Below the pieces are notes generated by a model, which was given only the letters and a program-made list of their open reading frames with translations, was not told the origin of the DNA and did not search any database. Source: Epiperipatus broadwayi (lineage: Eukaryota > Onychophora > Udeonychophora > Euonychophora > Peripatidae). From it: DNA of 64,000 nt. The stretch is taken from the NCBI GenBank assembly GCA_028023455.1, contig JAQFVV010012422.1:8776337-8840336 (forward strand), in the 5' to 3' direction. A program made the position numbers and the translations under genes. Shown one piece after another: positions 24,842-37,303 of this stretch (its first letter is position 1; every line of letters starts with the position of its first letter).

Positions 24842-25946
24842 TAGATAATCTATGATTATTCCAGTCAAGTTCCTATGATAGATCACGCATTCCTCACGGA
24901 CATGTATATTATTGTTGTTCTTCCTTTCATATCCATTTGTAAATTTCAGATGTGGCATTTGAGATTCTTAGCAGGCTTTACACACTTAAAACATTAATTT
25001 ATTGCGCTTATTTTGGTAAGGGCTGATGTACATTTAAGCCCTACAACACTTGAGTTAGCCGGCAAACAATTTTTCAACAAAGTAATGATTTCAAGTTTCT
25101 AAATTCAAAGTTTGTTATTGGATGATTTTTATGTTAGTGAAATTATTCCATCGATATACATAAATAATATATTAATGTTGTAATCTGTTCTTTTATTTGA
25201 ATTTGAAGGTGTTTTTTTTATTTTTATATCAAATGTTTGTCTTAATTGCTTGAACTTGTTAAAAATGTTTTTATTTAGTTAAGACTCACGGCTTCTTATA
25301 ATGAGCTATATCATGATTCGGCAAATATTTTGGAAATGTTCAAATAAAGTATCCATTTTCTTAATATTGCAGTATTCGATTTTTCTGATATTATAGTTTA
25401 TGGATTATATCATATTGGGGAGGGGGGGAACGACTGAAAAGAATTAAGTTCATTTTTATTATTATCCTCGGCTTTCATTGTTTAATGTCCTTGCATTTTA
25501 TTTTTTTCCATCTTTATATATATGCTTATTGTTACGCATATTATCTTGTTTATAAACAAATAAAAATTACGTAATAGAATTATATTCTCTTTTTACCTTT
25601 GTATTTGGAAATCTAGTGAATGGTTTGACATTGGGTTGTTACATATTTTTATTTAGTCAATCTTTTAAAATGAAGTCAAATATACAAATATTACATTTAT
25701 TGTAGTACATACATGTATATATTAGTACGGTGGTTAATTAATATTTTATTTTGATTGGGATTTTCATCTTTCTAAAGATAAGCATAATCTGTTTGTTTTG
25801 ATCCTAATACATTTGTTGTGTCTATGCATATATATATAAGTGTGAGTTCATTTATTTTATAATTGAAAATATATGTTTAGTTGGTTATTAACTTAAAAAA
25901 AAATGAGCGGGATTTGGTAGCGAGTGATAAGGTCAGATTGTAAAGA
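24842..25946. repeat. Direct repeat, right copy (1.1 kb)
   Basis: Partner of 18650-19866 in the same orientation. It lacks several short segments of the left copy, for example the bases between ATTCCT and CATGT near its start, and has one copy where the left has a 39 bp tandem duplication. It ends in GATTGTAAAGAT. See the left copy for interpretation. Confidence 0.8.
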
Positions 25947-26295
25947 TATTTTTACAATATATGCCAAACGTTATGGATGAAATTAATCATATAAGTAACA
26001 TTAAGTGGAACATTTTAAATATAAACACTTAATACTAAAAGGAAATAAACTACATGTGAGATGGATAATATAAGGAAGTTTGCTGGATTGGATTTCAGTT
26101 CTACAATGAATCTAACGGTTGAAAACAATGAATGATAATGACTTTAAATTTTTATGAATATGCCAAATGCCTTTTGTATAATTGTTAGAGGTCAAAAGGA
26201 ATGGGATAAAGCTTAGGATTAATAATAGTAGTAATAATAATAGTACTACATCTTTTAAAACGAAAATTTAAAGCATATTTAATTTTATATTTTAG

Positions 26296-26435
26296 GTCAT
26301 CCTCCAGAACTGATGTTGCCCTTATTTATCCAGTGAATGTTGATAGCGAAAGACATTGCTCTCAAAAAGCTGTTGTATCTGCAGTTTCTAAGAAATCTGC
26401 AAGGCTTTCAAGTGTTGTTTTAGCCGAAGAGATAG
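26296..26435 (+). CDS. NUP210: Nuclear pore gp210, coding exon 2
   Basis: 140 bp exon completing the tryptophan codon of exon 1 and adding 46 codons. The peptide runs SSSRTDVALIYPV, then HCSQKAVVSAV and ARLSSVVLAEEI. This aligns with the gp210 lumenal start in vertebrates (RPEVASIEPL, QCSQKAVVQA, ARLTSIIFAEDI). The acceptor TATATTTTAG and donor ATAG|GTAATG are good, and the phase (2 in, 1 out) fits both neighbours. It belongs to the repeated immunoglobulin-like lumenal domains of gp210. No stop or frameshift. Confidence 0.92.
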
Positions 26436-29400
26436 GTAATGTTAATGAACATTTTTATAATTTAATGTCAAATAATCTGAAATTTTATCCAAAATATTTT
26501 TGTTAAGAACATAATAGGAACAAATAAAGAAATGTTGTATATTATAACTGGTTTGTCTTTATATATATATTGTAACAGGATAAAGTAAAAAAAGTTAATG
26601 GTCAAGGAATACTTCATTTAAACCATCTAGCTGGGGGGAGGGGGCATTATTTGGGCACGAAACAGTAAATAGGTTTAAGTGGGTTAAAATCGGTAAAAAA
26701 AACTAGGGAAAATGTCATTTTAATAAATTATATTTGATAATATGATTCAAATATAGTAACTAACAAAAAGTATTAAGGCAATATAAACATAAGGGCTTTA
26801 TATTGAGATTTAACTGTTTTAGCAAATAATTAATAATTTCATTAATATATAATTAATAATTTCATTAATATTTCTAATGGCCTTTACTAGTATTTAATTA
26901 AATATAACCCAACTTAAAAATTAAGTCATATCCACAAATATATTAACAAAAATTAATTCAGTTAAATGTCATTAGTTGTAATTATTATAAGAATAAAATA
27001 ACTGAAAACTATCATTCTGTTCTTTTTTATTATGCTTTATTATTGTAAGTAAAATATTTTGAAAAATAACAATAATATATAAACAGCCCATAAAAAGTAT
27101 GGTTCCAGAAATTTTTATGACCAAAAAGTAATTTGTAAATGTGTCTTATAGAATGCAAAGTCTATTGAAGCCGTGAACTACACATTATCTAACTTCATGA
27201 TTTCAATTATACACTATCTAAAGAAAAATGTAAACAAATAAAACCTTTAAAATTCAAAAATTTTACGATATTCAAGCAGTTTTTTTTTCTTTCATTGCCA
27301 TATGCTTTCATATTTAAAAAAACAAAATTTGTAAATAAATTTTACAATACGCCAGTAGCTGTTTTTTTCTTTTGGAACATTATACATGATTATATTTATT
27401 AATAAAATTTCTTTGGTTTATGTTGAAAGCACATTCATTTTATTTTTTCTTTATTATCCAATCTTTTGCATAATAAAATATTTTCTGAGCATAATGCTAA
27501 AAGTTTTATAAAATTTTAGAACATACTAAAAATTGATATAGACTTATAAACAAATTAGAGAGATCCTAATTTCTCAAAGAGAAAAAAGTTATTGAAAAAG
27601 AAAATATTGGCTAGAGTATATTTAATAATTACAAAAGTCAGACATTTCACTTTTTACTTGATTTTAAAAATAACACACATTCAGTAAAATATATATCCTC
27701 AATTTATTATTAATAACTTATTTTTTTAATATTTTGTTCATATTATAATATTAATTTATATACACATACTATGCATATAAAAAAAGCTTCAGTTCAAAAA
27801 CAATGCATATTCTAATCATTTTTTATCAATAAAATGAGCTATTATATGCTATATATTTTTATATGCGAGAAAACTTCAAACAAAATAGTGTAATTCGCAG
27901 CATACTGTTTTCTAATTCCATCTTTTTTTATTAACCTAATTTGATCTTCCAATTTTGAATTTTTGCTTACTCCTATTTTTTATATTTATAGATTTTTATC
28001 TAACTTTTTTTTTTTTTTGTCTGACTGTCATAAATTTTGTAGCTCAATTTTCACCCACTCTCCAATTTTCAATCTAGTTGAAATTTTGCATACATATGTA
28101 TTCTCAATTGTATAGGATTTAGTATTCTTTGCAATACTGCTACCTAACAGTATTAAATTGGATTTAACTTTTCTTTATTTGTAATTTCTGAAATTACATA
28201 AAACAAAAAAATAATTATTCATTCTACATCTTTTATTCACAATTATATTCACACAATCCTGCCATTTTAACTTCATAATAATAACATTTTTCTTAAGGAA
28301 ATAAATAAATGATAGATACATAAATTAATAATTTTTTTCTTTAATTGTTATTTGTCATTGAGGATTTAATTCTTTAAAATTTTCTTAATAAAAATTTAAG
28401 ACAATAAACATTATATAAAAATAAATATTATTTTTCTCCAAATTTTATCATTACTACAGAATTTTGGATTGTTTTTCAGCAAGGAAGTCAAATATGAAGT
28501 GAAAAAAATTAATAAATAACAGTTTTATTTAGAAAATACTTTTCAAATATTAGAAATTGGCAACAATCTGAAGACAAATAGATAATTATTATCAAATATA
28601 CTAATAGGATATCACTTTTTTTTTTGATGTAATGTTTTTTTTTTAATTTTAGATCATGCTTATATGTGTAAAGTTTCCTTTTATTTCATCCAGTTTAGTG
28701 TAATAAATTACCAAACCCCATTTCTTAATTTTTTTTTTTTTCAGTTGATTTGATATAGTAAATTGCAGAGAATAATCTCTTTGATATAATCATCTGCTGT
28801 AATTTGTATAGATTGACAGACAATGAGTCTTAAATAAATAGTTTAGGAACATCTTAACTTTGTTTAAATATTAGCAGTTGCTGCATTTTTAAAAAAATTT
28901 AAGTGCAAAATGGTACCATTTTTTTAACGACTGATGTTGAATTAATACAAAATTTACATTATCTTTTTTACAGAAACTTTTGAATAAATTATGTTTAAAT
29001 TAGATGAAAATATTCAAGATTAAAGAAAATTAAATATAATCTGTTTTATTATTATTTTCTTTAATATACTTTTTTAATGTTAAATAACTTTAATAAATAA
29101 ATATAATGAGAATGGAATTTCACTGCACATACACATATATCATTCCAATATATATGTATATTGTAACAAATATGTGTGTGAGGCAAATTTTATTGGGCTT
29201 CTTATTGGTTTGTCAAGTTTATGTAAAAGAAATATGTGTCCAAACACTTCTGTAATTATTATCACCATCTATATTTAATATTATAGTGCAAAAATATATC
29301 ACAGCAATGTAATGTTCATTGTTGGTATATGAAGGCAACTACCCACCACACATATTACATTATCCAGTGACATAAACTCAGTATAGAAGTATGAGACCAA

Positions 29401-30481
29401 TGTGATTATCAGTGTTATCAAACAAAACAATAATTAACTAATAAAATAATAATTGTTACATAAAATGATTATGGTTTGATTTATGAGGATAGATAAATTA
29501 TATATGCATCTTAAATAAGAATTGGAATTATCCTAATATCAATACAAGAAAAAACATCGTTAGGATGAACTTAACCTGAATATTATTTCTGAACACTTTT
29601 TAATAATTTCAATTAAATGGGTCAATAGTTGAAATGATATTTGTATATAATATTTATCAGTAATAATATATAATCATTTAAAGGAAAATTATTTGATGTA
29701 AGTATAATTAAAGAGAATAAAATAACCTTTTTTGCAATTATTTCCAAATTTTAGCCAGCATGTTTCTAAGCAATAATTGTAGATTAGAAACTATGTATTA
29801 TGTAAAAAATATTAATCTATTAAATTTAATCTAGATTTGAATTCAGCTTTATGGTCATTTGTAATATTTTTTTCCTTCTTTATCTTATATTTCCAATGTA
29901 GTTTAACAATAATCAGTTAAGCATGTTCATGATAGGTGAATAGTAGGTTCACATTTTCACTGAAAAGTTGACAATTCTTTCGTAAGGATCAATAAATTTG
30001 TTGAATCTCCCAATGCAACATCCAAAAATGAATAATCATGTTGAGATTATGTATAGAACATAGAGGTAATCTTCATAAAGTGATTTAAGGTCATTTTAAA
30101 CAAGTTATTTTAGTATCACATACTCCAATATCTCTGCTGCAACAGATCTATGGAGTGTAGCATTAATTTGCAGAGCTCATTGGAATGAGTCTACAGTAAT
30201 TGAGTTTTTTTTTACCTTTTATAAGTCATTTCCTGTTAATTGCTACAAAACTTCAACTAATTTAAAATTAACATAAAACTATATATTTTCAGTTAATTAT
30301 GAAAAAACTAAGAAAACAATCAAGTGCATATTTTCTTGTTTACAAATATATTGTATTAAAATTTATAAACAGTAAAACTGATTTTTTAGCACTTAAAATC
30401 AGATTCTATTCACAAAAATAAATCTACAAATGAGTAAATGAACAAAAAGAATAAAAGTTAAGACAATATTTGTTTACTCTT

Positions 30482-30575
30482 AATATTATATATATATATA
30501 TGATAACTATAACTGAATTAATAGTTTCCGTTTTCTTCTGTTTTATATATATGATAACTATAACTGAATTAATAG
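30482..30575. repeat. Short tandem duplication
   Basis: The phrase TATATGATAACTATAACTG with the following AATTAATAGT occurs twice about 56 bases apart. It is a local duplication with no coding role. Confidence 0.7.
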
Positions 30576-31074
30576 TATAGCATCTTTTAAAATATAAAAT
30601 CGCAAATTGGTAGAAATAAAAGAAATCAATGTAGCATGACTATTATTATTATACATAAATCACTAAATATATTCATTACTTAAGACTGGATTATCTCTCT
30701 ACATAAAGATCATAAATTTATATATTGTCATAAATATTTTAACAAGCAAAAGATATCAAATGTTTTTAAGGGTTTTTCCATATATATAAATAAGCATGAG
30801 TTATTACAATTTGATATATGTATCAAACTTTCCACTCTCACCTCTTTAACATCATTCTCATCAGGTAAATATATTAATGATTACTATAAATTATTTATTA
30901 GATTAGAGCAGTATTTCCCTAACTTTTCATGCGATGGAACACTTGACAAATCCAGATATTTTAATGTAACATCTTTATTATTTTATAGGATATATGGATA
31001 TTAATTATAAATAAATTAAGCAAGTAAATATGAGTTAAGAAAACCTAACAAGCATTTATTCCCAAATTTTATCT

Positions 31075-31172
31075 ATGTAAAAGAAAACATGTAAATAGTA
31101 AAATAAATTAGCATATATTGAAACAAAAAGAAAACATGTAAATAGTAAAATAAATTAGCATATATTGAAACA
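31075..31172. repeat. 49 bp tandem duplication
   Basis: Two head-to-tail copies of a 49 bp unit starting AAAAGAAAACATGTAAATAG and ending GCATATATTGAAACA, virtually identical, so recent. Confidence 0.8.
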
Positions 31173-34100
31173 GTAAGATATCTTCGTTTCACCTTTTCTC
31201 ACCTTTTTCCTACCCTCACACCTTAGTTTGAACCCCAAGGTATCGTAGGGTGTCTGCAATGCGCTTATATACCGAAAATCCCGCCCAATTTTAAACCACG
31301 AGTACAACGCTCTTGTTATATATAGGTATAACTCATGCCCAAATAAATAAAATGTTATGGATTATGTGTATGTTCACATAATTTAGATTTATTTAAAAGT
31401 AGGTTATATAGGTCGTAATTGCAAACACACTGTGATATATATTTTAAAACTTAAGTTAAGATTATAAATTGTCATTTAAAATTATTTTGTTTGAATCTGT
31501 TTACAAAAATATATTACAGTTGTAATATATTTTTTATTTAAAATAAAATTCAGATTCGTTTAGTAAATAGATTCAAATATTGAAAATTAAAAAGTAAAAT
31601 AATTTTCTTTTAGATTTAATAAAAGTCACGCCATATATTTTCTGTTAAAAATAAATGAGGGCTGGTAGGAACAATAGTTTTAATTATTTAATGTTATAGA
31701 AGCTTATCTAAAATATACAGCAGATGTCCACTTAAGGTTTTCTTTCAATTAGTAAAAGTTATTTTAATTAAATCAAATTTATAATTCGAATGTCGACAAG
31801 GAAGTTAACAATAGAAATTAATTAAAATTTTGTTGAATTTCTTTAGACATTCGGATAGGATTGATTACAGCTGATAAGTAAGCAAAGTCTGAAATATTTT
31901 TGTAATGCTCCAGGGCAGTTGTATCGTGCAATTTGATTATAAAAAGGAGGGTTTTCTTTTGTTCTCCATTCGAGTGATATTTCAGCAAATGATTCTAGTG
32001 ATATTTCAGCAAATGTTTCTAGTAATATTCCAGCCAATTTTCTAGTGATTCTAATCTCATTCTACAATTATTCTAGCAAGATTTCTAAAATATACTGTCC
32101 TGAGATTTTCTAAATACGTGCCTGCAAACTGAAATTTGAAGCTGAGTTTTCATCTTCAAATCAATTTACTGTGTCTACAGTCTCACCTATGAACCACCCA
32201 ACCTTCAAAATTGCTAATCTTGAAATGACGGAATAGAGCCGGCAAGAAGGCTATTTTCCCCTTGGGAATGGCCGGCCGCTGCTCTATACCATCGGAAGCT
32301 GTCACCTAAGGAACCCTGAAACTGCTGCTGCTGAAATATGAACAATACCAGATTTTGCTGCTAAATCGTATAAAACCTGCCGACCATCAATCTACCTACA
32401 AATGCTTCTCCAGAGGTAACCCCACATTAACCCAAGAGCTCTTGTGATTTCTATAACTAATATGCTATAGCTATTTTAAATTGTTTTTCCATTCTACTTG
32501 ACTTTATTATGTATTCCTTTAAAATGTTATAATAATCAATAATTTTGCTCTCTATCCTTGGGTTAATATTTTCTATTTATTAATCTTTATTTTATTTTAT
32601 TATGATAGTGTGTCAGAATAGTCTTTGACCGAGTGAATTATTCCCTTGTTGAAAGCAAGATGCCAATATTAAGGCATCTTAAATTTATAAAATAGTTCCC
32701 ATTTTTATTATCTAGTGAGTCACTCGCTCAAGGGCTATTCTAACCTTAGTCAATATGTGTAATAATTATATAGTTTAAAAATCTACATTTTATCGATTTT
32801 AATCTAATATGAGAGTATGTGCGAGGTCAATGATTAAATGTGTCCCAGAAGCATGATTGCGTAAATAAACCTATGCTTTCTTTTCAAACCCGCAAGCATG
32901 CAGTTTCCTAGTTTAAAATACTCTACTTTAATTTCAAAGTTTCGTAATTGATGTCGAGAATGGGCGGACCTCTTTTAAATAAATTTCTGGAAATTTGATT
33001 GGGCATTTTCCCAATCTAAGTGAATCCATTTTGTATGTTTTAAATACATTAGTCTAGTATTGCTGGTAAATGAATTGGTTGTTGAGACCGATTTGTTTTC
33101 TCCAAGGATTTTAAACGGCCAAGTCCGTTCCTTTTTCGCTTCCTGCGGTTCCCAGGCAGAGTGTGTCCTCAAATGTCACACCTGGGAATTAGATGCAGTC
33201 ATCACCCAGTCGCTAAGTTTTGGCTGTCCATGACAACACATTCCTACGGGTCAGCAGCGAGATGCCCTCCGTAGTCATTTCAAATATTTACCATTATTTT
33301 ACTTATATATATATTTTACAAAGCATTCGTGATTTCAATGTATCACATCCTCCATCCTTTAATAAATTCATTATTAGCAATACCCACCTCCCCAATATAA
33401 CTAATTATAATTATAAATAAATGCCTTGATCACATCCCCATTTTATCACTTAGTAAGCCTTGGTCCCTGCTATTCTCGAAATCAAGAAATATTCTATAAA
33501 CCTTAGTATTAAAATGTTTTGTTACTCAAAGCATCTCACACATGTTCCCATCTCTTTTAGCACATTATCATAATACTATATTAGCCCGAGGGATGGAATA
33601 TATTTTCTTAACAACCTTTTATGTAATTTTATGGAATGTAATGATAACAGTTATTTAGTAAGCGTCCCTGTCTCATATAAGAAGACAGTGGCGTTATATA
33701 TATATATATTTCTATCTAAATAAATCTTTTAAGAACTAATTTTTATTTTTTATTTTATTGATCCCAATCACTGTCTCGGTCTATCTATTTATCTATTTTA
33801 TACATTTCTTTTGTACAATCCATAGACATAAATTAGCAACCCAAACTTATCTTAGTATAGAGTTTCTTTGTTTCTCCCTGACCACCAGGCACCGGTAAAG
33901 GGATATATTATTAGTATCATCAGAGGTGTTATCACGTAGGTGGCGCTGTGGAATTTAGACTTTAGATTCGAACTTAGTATATCTAGAAGGCAATCCCTCC
34001 TAGAGTGTTCAGTTTCGTGTTTGGGGTTTGAATTCTGCAGTGCGTTAGGGAGATAGACGATTTTGACCGTTACAATATATATAGTAAAATTTAGTTTCTA

Positions 34101-34383
34101 ATGATTTCAATGGTTTTGGGGTTTTAAATTACAAATTCTATAGATATCTGGCATAATATTAGAAAGTGGAATTTTCATTTGCGGTATAGCATCAAGTCTG
34201 TTCCTTTACTTTGATCGTAAACTAGTTGAAAGCTGTAACACTGAAATAAATACTCTATGTAATTATAGTAGGAAATAATTATAATAGAAAAATTATAGTA
34301 ATAAAAAGTTTTCAGTCACAAAATATACATGAGTCTTAAAGACTTATATAAATTTACATATTTAAACAAAATTACACAATAAT
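31173..34383. other. Unassigned GC-richer block, probable transposon DNA
   Basis: Composition is more mixed than surrounding intron. Features seen: a segment at 31200-31330 with a B-box-like TTTGAACCCC; a tandem phrase GTGATATTTCAGCAAAT near 31975-32015; a GC-rich GGCCGGCCGCTGCTC at 32268-32282; a hairpin AAGATGCC/GGCATCTT around 32658-32681; and a distinct terminal-looking stretch at 33880-34080. No long ORF or clear LTR pair was found. It may be one or more decayed LTR or DNA elements. The left LTR of the next element starts just after it. Confidence 0.35.
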
Positions 34384-34388
34384 ATATT

Positions 34389-35881
34389 ATAACAAAACCC
34401 GTATATACCTCTCACTAGACACGTATGTACTATCGAATATGTATGAGGCGTATTAATATTTTAATTAATTAATTCGACCTAAAAAAATATTATTTAAACT
34501 TGTGGTTATTCTCGCAACTGTAATATATCCCCAACGCGTATTTATGGTCGTCCCAAGGACACCAAGCGCCAAACTTATACGGATATAAGTATTACACGAA
34601 GTAGATATATCACTAACAAAAATACTATTTACGGAATGTGAGAGAGGTTCTGACCACCAGCTAGCTCAGTCTCATGGTCGGGTGATGTCATAGCCATGAG
34701 TAGCTATGAATGGGGTAAAGAGTTGACTTTTATTTCTATTTTTAAACCTAAAAATATCTAAACAATCCTAAACCAAATAAAAGGATTTTATAAATAATCA
34801 AACTGAGTCAGTACTCTATTTTCTTGATATATGTTTATTGAATAAAAAAAAAAAAAATAATATTTAGCACTGTTATTTTTTTAAAAATCGCAATCATATG
34901 CTATCCTCTCATAGATTTCACAACATATCTTAAGTAGCGAAGATCGATACTACGAAAGTTTGTATCATGTGACTTTTAACCCTCGTTGCTTTCTTACGTC
35001 CGTAATGGAACGACGCTTTAAAGAATTATCATAAAGTTATTTCACAAGTCACCTTCACTGATTATAAAAACACAAAAATTTCTTTTTATAAAGATTTTTA
35101 ACAGATTAATAATAAGAGTTCTTTACCTGCTTTCCCGGGAAGTACCAGAAGCAATTTTTATTTTATTTATTTATTTGTTCTATAGTTCTGTTCTGCAGGT
35201 AATTAGGCCATTCAAGATAGCGATCTTAGATTTTTCTATGTTCGTCGGCTGATGAGGTTTATTTGATTCCATGCTGGAATTATGTGTTATTCGAGGTATC
35301 CTGGTTTTATGGAGGCAGCTGCAGTAAGTTGGGATCAGGGGCTTGAATCCGATGCGGCTTTTCTTATCCCGACAGACATGTCTGTTGAAACCGCCATTAT
35401 ATAGTTTTAAATATTCACTCGTTGAGTTGTTTACTATTGTAGCTCTGCCGGAAAAGATCCTATGCATTGTGGGTGGCTCGCTTTTATAGCCCCCTCCATT
35501 GTTTCTAGAAGCTTCTTTTTCACCTCACTTCCGATCTTCAAGGTGGAATAACCAGATCCGTAGAAGTGTGATAACTCCTGTCGTCATTTCTGTTTTAATA
35601 TAACAAAACAATAAAATCCCGTTCTGCCGAAAAACTCTAGTTTTTCAACATGAAACAAAAAAAAAAAAACCTCGTTTCTCTCTTTTCACTACTCAATTCA
35701 TTTATACAGGCATTTATCACACACACATATATATCATTAAAAATGACAGTCCCCCATGTTTATGTATTTATAACCACTACCACGTAATAACCAAATTAAA
35801 TATTAGATATATCTTTACATATATATATGACTACCAATTAAATACTTTATTTGTGACTGGGTTCGAACCCATTCTGTCACA
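34389..35881 (-). repeat. LTR, left (3' LTR of the element)
   Basis: 1493 bp. In element sense it starts TGTGACAGAATGGGTTCG (35881) and ends GGGTTTTGTTAT (34389). It differs from the right LTR by scattered substitutions and small indels. ORFs inside it (for example 35467-35180 minus) are also found in the partner LTR and are not genes. Confidence 0.87.
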
Positions 35882-35947
35882 ATACCCCCTCCTCCAAAAG
35901 CCTTCAAATACATTTGCGTATTTTGAACGGCTCCTTTTGTACAACAC

Positions 35948-36891
35948 TTATGTATTCCGCCCAATATGCCTCTTTGCTTCTTTTCCTGGTTCGAACTTCG
36001 GTTTCTTCGGTGGTCTCTTCTCTTTGGGTGTTGTTCTCCATTTTGGAAAGGTATCCACTCCCGTTCTCCGCCCTCTTTCATCATGTTTTACTGCTTCATG
36101 ATGCCCGCCGTAGTCATATGAACTCATGTCAATGGCATTGAGCAGCTCCGCAATCTCTCCTAGTGATGCTTTCCCTGCCCCCAAAATCATCTGTTCCACT
36201 CTCATGGGCATACTGTGTCTTATAATACGCAGTATATGACTTTCTGTCATGTTGCATGCGTCCATTGTCCGCAGTCTAACCACCTGTTTATGAAAGAATT
36301 GAGAGTAGCTATCATTGTACCCTTCCTTAAACTTTTCTTGCATAATTTGATAGCGCGTTAACTCCTGCCTATCCTCGGACCAAAAGGCCTCTTTCACTTC
36401 CTTTTTATATTCTTCAAAAGTAGCCGGATGTTGACCAAGCGCTTCCCACCACGACTGGTCATTGTCTGTAAAGTTGCCGCACGCGATGACTGTCTTACTT
36501 TCTTCCGACATGGGATTTATATTGAAAATATTTTTCTAAACTACGTAGGTGCTCGACTGGTGCTTCCCCCATTCTACCTGCAAATGGACGAATTTTTATG
36601 AATTGATTCATACTCCCTTGCACCATCGTGTGACATTGCCGCGGCCGGCTTTCCCGAGGGGTTTGCTTGAGCGCCTTTCTTCTGTTCATCTCCACTCTCC
36701 ATATCTGTCTTTTCACCTTCCTGTTCCCCAAAATCATTCTCGTCTTTGATTCCCACTTTCTGTTCTAATCTGTCCATTCTCTTTTCTGTCTCTCCAAATC
36801 TCAATTCTAGACTTTTGAGCTTTTTTAAAATTCGCTCCAACATATTTTCCTGTTCCTTTTTTTCCATATTCTCTTGCGCTCTTGTTTTCAT
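35948..36891 (-). pseudogene. Retrotransposon gag-like region, frame-broken
   Basis: Capsid-type protein of the LTR element, which in related elements packages element RNA into particles. It is spread over three overlapping minus-strand frames: 36891-36574 (105 codons; an acidic, lysine-rich coiled coil beginning MKTRAQENMEKK), 36737-36495 (with FIKIRPFAGRMGEAPVEHL) and 36511-35948 (187 codons; with FTDNDQSWWEALGQHP, the W-rich block common in Ty3/gypsy gag, then LTRYQIMQEKFKEGYNDSYSQ). The end is basic (PKWRTTPKEKRPPKKPK) with no CCHC zinc knuckle. The frame changes suggest two indels, or decay; programmed shifting is less likely. There is no downstream pol. The gag assignment is fairly sure from the W-rich block and LTR context. 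Confidence 0.75.
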
Positions 36892-37303
36892 AAATTTATT
36901 CTTTTTTTATTTTACCTTCGATTAATGCTTCAGACCCACTCCCCCATCCCATCACCCTATACTGCCTTCCTGTTAGCCACTTTACCTCTCGAAACCTCAT
37001 TGGAATAGACAAAGAAATTAAATTTAATAGTTTACGTATGTTTGATCTACTGCGCAGCTACGAAATGACAAGACTGGTTATTTCTTACTAGATATATATT
37101 TAACAAATTAACGCCCTATGATTTATTTAACGCTTCATTTGAACTATATATCAAAACAACCCTTTTCTTCCATAAAATATAATACCTTTCGCTTTTCTCG
37201 CAATACTATAAACAAATATCGCTTGTTAACGTATTTCTAATATCTCATAACTCTCCCCATTCCCTCTACTTCTCTTCGAAAGCCCTTTAGTTGGGACGCC
37301 ATT

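Larger units (their letters stand above)
10470..26295 (+). other. NUP210: NUP210 intron 1 (15.8 kb)
   Basis: Begins GTAAGT and ends TATATTTTAG. It holds an RTE fragment, a nested inverted-repeat structure, a decayed gypsy-like element between direct repeats and a palindrome, each listed separately. Stretches 10470-11520, 13380-14760, 16620-18650 and 23050-24220 are A+T-rich with poly-A/T runs and show no gene or clear repeat. Confidence 0.85.

Noticed and set aside
35853-36141. Plus-strand ORFs opposite the gag-like region
   Set aside because: They are antisense to the better supported minus-strand gag-like frame and contain no recognisable motif.
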